This document shows positions 1-4,502 of a stretch of 5,011 nt of DNA, piece by piece. Numbering within the stretch: the stretch's first letter is position 1; the number at the start of each line of letters is the position of its first letter. The notes under the pieces were generated by a model. That model was not told where the DNA came from. It worked only from the letters and a program-made list of their open reading frames with translations, and did not search any database. The DNA comes from DASWHD01 sp036393335 (GTDB lineage Bacteria > CG2-30-53-67 > CG2-30-70-394): positions 1 to 5,011 of the forward strand of contig DASWHD010000182.1 in the NCBI GenBank assembly GCA_036393335.1, read 5' to 3'. Both the position numbers and the translations under genes were made by a program.

Positions 1-138
1 TACCTCGGCATCGAGCTGGAGGTCAACCAACGCTTCGCCTCCCTACCGTCGCAGAAATGGCAGGCGCTCATCCTCGCCCTGGCGACCACCCTCGCCACGG
101 CGCGCGAGCAGGCCAACGGACGACGTACGGCCGAATAA
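1..138 (+). CDS. C-terminal fragment of an unidentified protein
   Basis: The reading frame is open from the first base and ends at TAA (136-138), giving the last 45 residues of a protein that begins outside the window. The fragment runs from YLGIELEVNQRF to a polar, Arg-rich tail (ANGRRTAE). Its middle part (KWQALILALATTLATAREQA) looks like an amphipathic or hydrophobic helix. Codons end mostly in G or C, as in the clear genes of this window, which supports real coding. I do not recognise the family and assign no function. The next gene on the same strand starts 97 bp downstream, so co-transcription is possible but not shown. Confidence 0.6.
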   Translation, partial: YLGIELEVNQRFASLPSQKWQALILALATTLATAREQANGRRTAE

Positions 139-235
139 GGAGCCGCGGGCGAGACTGCGTGCCTCAGATGCGACGAGCCCAAGCCGCGTTGCTCGATGAC
201 ACGACAAGCTGCGGTGAACCGCACCTGAGCCCGAC

Positions 236-1099
236 ATGAAACCCGTGATCAAAGGCGCAACGGTCGTGCTGACCGTCTGTCTCGCGGTCGTGGTGGGGAC
301 GACGGCGTTCAACAACGCATCGTTATCCCGTCCCACCCGAGGCGACCTCCAGGTGCAGCTCACCAACTCCCTCTACCTCGGTACGGAGTGGGCCCGCGAG
401 CACGCCGAGGACCTCCTCACCCGGCCCAACTCCGCCCTGTTCCACATGATCACCGACATGGCGCGGATCTCCGGCAACGGCGTGATGGCCGGTCTGTCGG
501 CAGCGTACCTGCGGCAAGACGACCACAGCATCTGGAGGCGGTTGTCCGATAAGAAACGATCGGCAGAGGCGCCGTCTTTGGAGGACCTGAAGGACCTACA
601 GGACTACCAACAATGGATCCTCTACGCGCTTGATCCAGCCAGGGTTGCCCTCGGTCCCGAGGAGATCGAGCACATGTTCGACCCCGAGATGCACGCCTCG
701 GGCTCGCTGACCCACCAGCTCTTCGCCCTCAAGGTCTACCGGGAGTTTCAGGGCTCGACCGACCAGCTCGACGCCCTGATTGACCACCTCTGCGAACGCA
801 TCGCACGGGAGGCGCTGGTCGACTTCCGGGTGTCGGACATCTACCTGCAGCGCGTCGCGTTCGTCCTCGCCGCCGGCCGACCGGACCTGGTGAAGCCACG
901 CTGGGTCGAGAGGATCCTGGCGAACCAGCGCGATGACGGCGGCTGGACCTACCCCTGGTACTGGTGGGGCCCGGGCCTCCTCCGCTTCCACGCTCACATT
1001 CCCGCCCCGACCGCCCACCCCACCATTCAGGGCCTCTGGGTCCTGTACCAGATCCAGTACCGCTACCCCGACTGGATCGCCAGCCACTACCCCGAGTAG
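236..1099 (+). CDS. Membrane-anchored protein with a QxxDGGW (alpha/alpha-toroid-like) motif, function unknown
   Basis: This 287-residue protein has a basic N-terminus followed by a hydrophobic stretch at about residues 8-25 (ATVVLTVCLAVVVGTTAF), read as an uncleaved signal anchor or signal peptide, so most of it probably lies outside the cytoplasm. The rest is largely helical in character. Near the C-terminus, residues 231-237 read QRDDGGW, matching the QW-type motif (Q-x-x-x-G-x-W) of squalene/terpene cyclases, prenyltransferase beta subunits and related alpha/alpha toroids. An aromatic run (WTYPWYWW, 237-244) and a helix with HPTIQGLWVLYQ (261-272) follow. No DxDD or DDxxD catalytic motif is visible, so cyclase activity is not claimed. 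ATG 236 is the first in-frame start after a stop at 215-217, and the N-terminal anchor supports it, though there is no strong Shine-Dalgarno. The gene converges on orn. It could equally be a lipid- or glycan-related toroid or a purely structural one. Confidence 0.78.
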   Translation: MKPVIKGATVVLTVCLAVVVGTTAFNNASLSRPTRGDLQVQLTNSLYLGTEWAREHAEDLLTRPNSALFHMITDMARISGNGVMAGLSAAYLRQDDHSIWRRLSDKKRSAEAPSLEDLKDLQDYQQWILYALDPARVALGPEEIEHMFDPEMHASGSLTHQLFALKVYREFQGSTDQLDALIDHLCERIAREALVDFRVSDIYLQRVAFVLAAGRPDLVKPRWVERILANQRDDGGWTYPWYWWGPGLLRFHAHIPAPTAHPTIQGLWVLYQIQYRYPDWIASHYPE

Positions 1100-1141
1100 C
1101 GGTCGCCACGAGCCTGAACGTTTTTACGAACAGCAACTGTG

Positions 1142-1192
1142 TAACGCAGAAGCACAGAGAGGCAGAGTCGCGTCTTCCGCTACTCTGCGTTA
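1142..1192. repeat. Inverted repeat with hairpin at the orn 3' end
   Basis: TAACGCAGA (1142-1150) is repeated inverted as TCTGCGTTA (1184-1192). Nested inside, GCAGAGT (1162-1168) pairs with ACTCTGC (1182-1188). After one mismatch the stem continues as GCG (1170-1172) with CGC (1178-1180), closing on a 5-base loop. The inner hairpin lies in the 90 bp convergent gap and could act as a terminator, but no T-run follows it on either strand. The outer right arm includes the orn stop codon (1190-1192). The AACGCAGAG-type words resemble a dispersed intergenic repeat I recall from other environmental bacteria; this resemblance is from memory and unchecked. Confidence 0.55.
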
Positions 1193-1738
1193 AGCAGGTC
1201 TCTCGCGATCCGACGCGGTCGGCGGCTGGACGTGGCGGAGGTACTCGGCGAGTTCGCGGATCGACTCGCGGGTGTCTTGCAGGGCGCGGTGGTTGTTGGC
1301 CTTTTCCCACTGGATGCCGTACTTGGAGCGGAACATCTCCTTGAAGGAGGAGACGTCCACCATGCGGTAGTGAAGGCGGGCGGCGAGGCGGGGGACATAG
1401 CGGTTGACGAACAGGCGATCCTGGTGAATGGAGTTGCCGCACAAAACGACCCGCTCGTCTGGTTTGAAGTGGCGGTCGAGGAGGGCGAGGAGGTCCGTCT
1501 CCACCTGGTCGAGGGGCGTGCCGGCCGGCACCTCGGCGGTGAGCCCGCTCTCGCCGTGGGTCTTGACGCACCAGTCGTCCATTCCGTCGAGCACTGCCTG
1601 GGGCTGCTGTACGACCCGGGTGTATTCGTCCAGGGGGTTGAGGTCCAGGTCGGTGACGATCGCCGCCACCTCGAGGATGGCGCAGCTCTCCACGTCGAGG
1701 CCGGTCATCTCCATGTCGAGCCAGAACATGCGCTTCAT
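1190..1738 (-). CDS. orn: Oligoribonuclease (DEDDh 3'-5' exoribonuclease)
   Basis: Orn degrades RNA oligonucleotides of about 2-5 nt to mononucleotides in the cytoplasm, finishing mRNA decay and clearing linear dinucleotides such as pGpG. The 182-residue product matches the family's usual length of about 180. It opens with the Exo I motif WLDMEMTGLD (D8, E10). MDDWCVKTH lies at 53-61, the Exo II motif GNSIHQDRLF at 101-110 (D107), LHYRMVDVSSFKE at 122-134, and the Exo III motif H150-x4-D155 in NHRALQDTRES. All five DEDDh residues are therefore present. A GAGGAG Shine-Dalgarno (1745-1750) lies six bases before the ATG, which settles the start over Met4. The tail after YLRHV is about a dozen residues long, polar and low-complexity, and the stop codon falls inside an inverted repeat. 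The gene is divergent from aroC. The frequent neighbour rsgA is not here. Confidence 0.97.
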   Translation of the reverse strand: MKRMFWLDMEMTGLDVESCAILEVAAIVTDLDLNPLDEYTRVVQQPQAVLDGMDDWCVKTHGESGLTAEVPAGTPLDQVETDLLALLDRHFKPDERVVLCGNSIHQDRLFVNRYVPRLAARLHYRMVDVSSFKEMFRSKYGIQWEKANNHRALQDTRESIRELAEYLRHVQPPTASDRERPA

Positions 1739-1744
1739 CTACGA

Positions 1745-1750
1745 CTCCTC
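1745..1750 (-). promoter_or_regulatory. Ribosome binding site of orn
   Basis: GAGGAG on the minus strand sits six bases upstream of the orn ATG. It is one of only two good Shine-Dalgarno sequences in the window and fixes the start at 1738. Confidence 0.8.
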
Positions 1751-1875
1751 TTGGTTTCAGACGAGGGAGCCTACCACACGGCTGCGGGCCCATCGCCGCT
1801 ACCGCCAACATCCCTTGTCTCGTACACTGCCGCTCTTTCAGTGGAACGCCCGAGCCTTGGAGGCCCCGGCTCCAT

Positions 1876-1881
1876 AGGAGG
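1876..1881 (+). promoter_or_regulatory. Consensus Shine-Dalgarno AGGAGG upstream of the small ORF
   Basis: A perfect AGGAGG lies nine bases before the ATG at 1891. The annotated aroC start has no comparable site, so this is the strongest translation-initiation signal in front of aroC. Confidence 0.5.
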
Positions 1882-1890
1882 CGGGCGCTC

Positions 1891-2034
1891 ATGTGCTCGG
1901 AGATTTGGGCCGGCCCGCAGACCGGGCGACATAGGCGTACAACAGGTGCGTCGAGGAGCACGGTCGAGGACACGGCCCGAAGATTCGGGCAGATGGGCGC
2001 CCGTAGTGTGGATGTCTTGCGTCTTTCGGAATAA
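1891..2034 (+). CDS. Possible 47-residue leader ORF upstream of aroC
   Basis: An ATG preceded by AGGAGG at suitable spacing opens 47 codons ending in TAA (2032-2034), only three bases before the aroC ATG and in the same frame. The product starts MCSEIWAGPQTGRHRR and ends SVDVLRLSE. It is rich in Arg, Ser and Thr and has no recognisable domain. Because aroC has only a weak site of its own, ribosomes ending here could re-initiate on aroC (translational coupling). Against a conserved protein, third codon positions are less G/C-biased than in the neighbours, and codons such as AGA, AGG, CGA and ACA appear. It is not an obvious aromatic-attenuation peptide, with only one Trp and one Phe. It may be a real leader or a chance ORF. 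Confidence 0.33.
   Translation: MCSEIWAGPQTGRHRRTTGASRSTVEDTARRFGQMGARSVDVLRLSE
1950..1975. repeat. Short tandem direct repeat (two 13-base units)
   Basis: GTCGAGGAGCACG (1950-1962) is followed directly by GTCGAGGACACGG (1963-1975). The first eight bases are identical and the remainder near-identical. It lies about 65-90 bp before the aroC start, within the possible leader ORF. It could be a pair of protein-binding half-sites or simple slippage. Confidence 0.35.
1975..1990. promoter_or_regulatory. Dyad GCCCGAAGATTCGGGC upstream of aroC
   Basis: A perfect 7-bp inverted repeat with a 2-base centre ends 47 bp before the aroC ATG. Its right half (CGGGC, 1986-1990) can alternatively pair with GCCCG at 1999-2003, so two exclusive hairpins are possible. 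No T-run follows, so it does not look like an intrinsic terminator. It could be an operator or an RNA element read with the leader ORF, but in GC-rich DNA it could also arise by chance. Confidence 0.33.
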
Positions 2035-2037
2035 GCG

Positions 2038-3201
2038 ATGCTTCGTTATCTCACCTCCGGCGAGAGCCACGGACCGGCCCTCACCGCCATCCTCGAAGGG
2101 CTGCCGTCTCATCTGCCCCTGACCCGTGGCGACATCGACCGCGACCTGGCGCGGCGCCAGGGGGGCTACGGCCGCGGCGGGCGGATGAAGATCGAGACGG
2201 ACCGGGTGGAGATCCTTGCCGGGGTGCGCTGGGGCGAGACCACCGGCGCCCCCCTCACCCTGCAGGTAACCAACCGCGACTGGGCGAACTGGGGGCCGAA
2301 GATGTCCGCCGAGCCCGCGGACCGGGGGGCGCTGGCACCGGTGACCCGGCCGCGCCCCGGCCACGCGGACCTGAACGGCGCCATGAAGTATGACCACCGC
2401 GACATGCGCGACGTGCTGGAGCGCGCCTCGGCCCGCGAGACCACCATGCGCGTCGCGGTGGGGGCCGTGGCCCGCACCCTGCTGGAGCAGTTCGGCGTAC
2501 ACAGTCTGGTGCACGTGGTCGACCTCGGCGGTGTGCGGCCGGCGGTGCCGGACGGCATCGACTTCGATACCCTGAAGGCGCGCACCGAGGCGAGCGACGT
2601 GCGCTGCGTCGACGAGCGGGCGGCGGCACAGATGCGGGCGGCGATCGACGGGGCGAAGGAGGCGGGAGACTCGCTGGGCGGCACGGTAGAGGTGCGGGTG
2701 CGCGGCGTGCCCCAGGGGCTTGGCTCCTACGTGCAGTGGGACCGCAAGCTGCCGGGGCGCATTGCCGCCCACGTGATGGGGATCCAGGCATTCAAGGGGG
2801 TGGAGATCGGCCTGGGTTTCGCCTGTGCCGACCGCCCGGGCTCCCAGGTCCACGACGAGATCCTGTGGGACGCGAGCCGCGGCTATTACCGCCGCACCAA
2901 TCGCGCCGGCGGCTTCGAGGGCGGCATCACCACCGGTGAGGAGATCGTGGTGCGCGGGGTGATGAAACCGATCTCCACCTTGTACAAGCCCCTCCAGAGC
3001 GTCGATACCGCCACCCACCAGCCGTACCGCGCCTCGGTGGAGCGCTCGGACACCTGCGCGGTGCCGGCGGCCGGGGTGATCGCCGAGGCGGCGGTGCTGT
3101 TCGTCCTGGCCGGCGCCTTCTTGGAGAAGTTCGGCGGCGACTCCCTGGCGGAGATCCGGCGCAACTACGAGGCGTACATGGCGCATGTCAGGAGCTTCTA
3201 G
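2038..3201 (+). CDS. aroC: Chorismate synthase
   Basis: AroC catalyses the last shikimate-pathway step: anti-1,4-elimination of phosphate from 5-enolpyruvylshikimate-3-phosphate to give chorismate, the precursor of aromatic amino acids, folates and quinones. It needs reduced FMN and works in the cytoplasm as a homotetramer. The 387 residues cover the full family. GESHG lies at 8-12 (H11), RRQGGYGRGGRMKIE at 39-53, RPGHADLNGAMKY at 106-118 (H109), ERASARETTMR at 128-138, and RSDTCAVPAAG at 336-346 (D338). The two histidines and the aspartate match the catalytic residues known in the family. The RYLTSGESHG opening and full-length ending place it in the non-enteric branch, which usually relies on an outside flavin reductase. 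The ATG start matches where relatives begin, although its Shine-Dalgarno is poor (TCGGA followed by AATAAGCG). It is co-directional with aroB. Confidence 0.98.
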   Translation: MLRYLTSGESHGPALTAILEGLPSHLPLTRGDIDRDLARRQGGYGRGGRMKIETDRVEILAGVRWGETTGAPLTLQVTNRDWANWGPKMSAEPADRGALAPVTRPRPGHADLNGAMKYDHRDMRDVLERASARETTMRVAVGAVARTLLEQFGVHSLVHVVDLGGVRPAVPDGIDFDTLKARTEASDVRCVDERAAAQMRAAIDGAKEAGDSLGGTVEVRVRGVPQGLGSYVQWDRKLPGRIAAHVMGIQAFKGVEIGLGFACADRPGSQVHDEILWDASRGYYRRTNRAGGFEGGITTGEEIVVRGVMKPISTLYKPLQSVDTATHQPYRASVERSDTCAVPAAGVIAEAAVLFVLAGAFLEKFGGDSLAEIRRNYEAYMAHVRSF

Positions 3202-3232
3202 CGTGAGCCGACGTGACTGCACCGGAGCAGAT

Positions 3233-3269
3233 TCCCCCTCCCCCCGGGAGGGGGCCAGGGGGAGGGCGG
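3233..3269 (-). repeat. GC-rich palindromic repeat, left (reverse) copy
   Basis: CCCCCTCCC (3234-3242) pairs perfectly with GGGAGGGGG (3246-3254) around a CCC loop, followed by CCAGGGGGAGGG. Read on the minus strand it follows the same plan as the copy at 3321-3359: a C-rich run, then CCC(T)CCC, a short loop, and GGGAGGG. It lies 31 bp after the aroC stop. The plan resembles the CCCTCACCCC...CCCTCTCCC...GGGAGAGGG elements that I recall as widespread between proteobacterial genes. Confidence 0.7.
3246..3266 (+). other. G-quadruplex motif in the aroC-aroB gap
   Basis: On the plus strand four G-runs of 3, 5, 5 and 3 are separated by loops of 1, 3 and 1 bases, which fits the canonical G3+N1-7 pattern. 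In RNA it would sit between aroC and aroB. It competes with the 9-bp hairpin of the same repeat. Whether it forms is unknown. Confidence 0.4.
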
Positions 3270-3320
3270 TCGGACCCAGCACATCGTCTGCAGCATCGCT
3301 AACCAACGCGCTAGTTCCCG

Positions 3321-3359
3321 GCCCCCCCACCCCAGCCCTCCCCCGGCGGGGGAGGGAGG
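3321..3359 (+). repeat. GC-rich palindromic repeat, right (forward) copy
   Basis: CCCTCCCCC (3336-3344) pairs perfectly with GGGGGAGGG (3348-3356) around a GGC loop and is preceded by a C-run, CCACCCCAG. It is the inverted partner of the copy at 3233-3269, with about 50 bases of unrelated sequence between them, so the two can also fold on each other as one long hairpin. The minus strand of 3322-3344 carries a second canonical G-quadruplex pattern (G-runs of 5, 3, 4 and 7). It ends 30 bp before the aroB start. Confidence 0.7.
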
Positions 3360-3389
3360 TTCCGGCCCCACGCGGCTAGCCATTTTGCC

Positions 3390-4469
3390 ATGCACACCCT
3401 CACGGTCGACCTCGGCGAGCGGAGCTACCCGATCCACATCGGGCCGGGGATCCTGCCACGGGTGGGGGAGTGGCTCGCGGCGGCGATCCCCGGCCGGCGG
3501 TCGCTGGTGGTCACCCATCCCAATATCGACGAGCTGTACGGCGCCACCGTGCGCGGCGGCCTGATCGCTGCCGGCTTCGCGGTTGCCACCCATCATGTGC
3601 CCCAGGGGGAGGCGTCCAAGTGCGTGGACGAATTCATGGGGATCCAGGACGCCCTGTTCGCCTTCGGCGCCGACCGCGGCACGGCGGTGGTCGCCCTGGG
3701 CGGCGGGGTGATCGGGGATCTGGCGGGCTTCGCGGCGAGCGCCTACATGCGTGGTGTGCCCTACGTGCAGGTCCCCACCACCCTCCTCTCCCAGGTCGAC
3801 TCGTCGGTGGGCGGCAAGACCGCCATCAACCACCCTGGGGCGAAGAACATCATCGGCGCCTTCTACCAGCCGATGATGGTGGTAGCCGATACCGAGACCC
3901 TGCGCACCCTGGAGCGGCGGGAGCTCCGCGCCGGCCTCGCCGAGGTAGTGAAGTACGGGGTGATCTGGGATGCGGACCTCTTTGCGCGGCTGGAGGCGGA
4001 CCTCGCCGCGCTCCTCGCCCTCGACCCGCAGGTGCTGGCGCCGGTGATCCACCGTTGCTGCGCGATCAAGGCGGAGGTGGTGGCGCAGGACGAGCGCGAG
4101 GGCGGCCTGCGGGCGATCCTCAACTTCGGCCACACCTTCGGCCACGCGGTGGAGGCCCTGAGCGGCTACGGTACGGTGCTGCACGGCGAGGCGGTGGCGA
4201 TGGGGATGGTGGCGGCGGCGCGGCTGGCGGAGCGTCTCGCCCTCTGCCCGGCCGGGTTGGCGGAGCGGATCCGCGCCCTCCTCGCCCGCGCCGGCCTGCT
4301 CACGGAGTACCCGCGGCTGCCGCGCACGGAATTCCTTGCCACCATCGGCCACGACAAGAAGGCGCTGGGCGGCAAGCCCCGCTATGTCCTGCCCAGGGAG
4401 ATGGGGCGGGTGGAGGTGCGCGCCGACGTGGACGAGGCGGTGGTGCTGGCGGTGGCGGGAATCACGTAG
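3390..4469 (+). CDS. aroB: 3-dehydroquinate synthase
   Basis: AroB converts DAHP to 3-dehydroquinate with release of phosphate, the second shikimate-pathway step, using NAD+ and a divalent metal (zinc or cobalt) in the cytoplasm. The 359 residues match the usual length. The N-terminal NAD-binding half has PQGEASK (71-77), ALGGGVIGDLAGFAAS (102-117) and VPTTLLSQVDSSVGGKTAIN (128-147), then KNIIGAFYQP (152-161). The C-terminal half holds the metal ligands E185 (AGLAEVVKYG), H248 (LNFGHTFGHAVE) and H265 (LHGEAVAMGM), plus HDKKA (321-325). The start is supported by the LGERSYPI opening typical of the family, yet no Shine-Dalgarno is visible before the ATG. It follows aroC after 188 bp of repeats. 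The usual partner aroK is absent from the gap. The stop codon lies within a palindrome shared with the convergent gene. Confidence 0.98.
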   Translation: MHTLTVDLGERSYPIHIGPGILPRVGEWLAAAIPGRRSLVVTHPNIDELYGATVRGGLIAAGFAVATHHVPQGEASKCVDEFMGIQDALFAFGADRGTAVVALGGGVIGDLAGFAASAYMRGVPYVQVPTTLLSQVDSSVGGKTAINHPGAKNIIGAFYQPMMVVADTETLRTLERRELRAGLAEVVKYGVIWDADLFARLEADLAALLALDPQVLAPVIHRCCAIKAEVVAQDEREGGLRAILNFGHTFGHAVEALSGYGTVLHGEAVAMGMVAAARLAERLALCPAGLAERIRALLARAGLLTEYPRLPRTEFLATIGHDKKALGGKPRYVLPREMGRVEVRADVDEAVVLAVAGIT

Positions 4470-4502
4470 ACCGGATGGAGCGGCACGCTCCATCCGGTCT
4501 AC
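4466..4502. terminator. 17-bp palindrome between convergent aroB and cyclophilin genes; REP-like, likely two-way terminator
   Basis: GTAGACCGGATGGAGCG (4466-4482) and its exact reverse complement (4486-4502) flank a GCA loop, a perfect 17-bp stem. The TAG of aroB (4467-4469) and the TAG of the minus-strand gene (4499-4501) occupy mirror positions in the two arms. A hairpin between two converging 3' ends would suit bidirectional termination or 3'-end protection, but no T-run flanks it, so Rho-independent termination is inferred only. The GTAGxCCGGATGGAGCG wording resembles REP-type repeats of gammaproteobacteria, by memory only. Confidence 0.65.

Larger units (their letters stand above)
1739..1890. 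other. Divergent orn/aroC intergenic control region, no clear promoter
   Basis: This stretch separates the 5' ends of orn (minus) and of aroC or its possible leader ORF (plus), so promoters for both directions should lie here. I looked for paired -35/-10 hexamers on both strands. There are only partial -10-like words, for example TACACT at 1823-1828 on the plus strand, and none has a convincing -35 partner. No CDS is supported in it; the plus frame open across it is the antisense shadow of orn. Confidence 0.4.

Noticed and set aside
210..223. Small hairpin TGCGGTGAACCGCA just before the gene at 236
   Set aside because: It is a stem of only 5-6 bp, easily expected by chance in GC-rich DNA, with no supporting signal.
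1811..1828. Sigma70-like promoter around TACACT in the orn/aroC divergent region
   Set aside because: No -35 hexamer is found at 16-18 bp spacing, so the match is too weak to call.
729..1973. 414-codon minus-strand open frame
   Set aside because: It overlaps orn in another frame and is antisense to the toroid-like gene. Its Arg/Pro/Gly-rich low-complexity translation is typical of a GC-rich shadow.
1891..2034. Aromatic amino-acid attenuation leader peptide
   Set aside because: The peptide has one Trp and one Phe, no run of aromatic codons, and no T-run terminator follows the hairpin. Only a coupling role is kept as a possibility.
1232..2122. 296-codon plus-strand open frame
   Set aside because: It is antisense to orn over most of its length and runs into aroC in the wrong frame. 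No domain is recognisable.
1771..3330. 519-codon minus-strand open frame
   Set aside because: It is the antisense of aroC with a His/Arg/Gly-rich composition, although it is longer than aroC itself. AroC motifs decide the coding strand.
3202..3389. Complete insertion sequence or MITE between aroC and aroB
   Set aside because: No transposase frame, no target-site duplication and only 5 bp of possible terminal match (CTAGC/GCTAG) were seen. The paired REP-like interpretation fits better.
3198..4493. 431-codon minus-strand open frame
   Set aside because: It is antisense to aroB and reads through the GC-rich repeats, with no family features.
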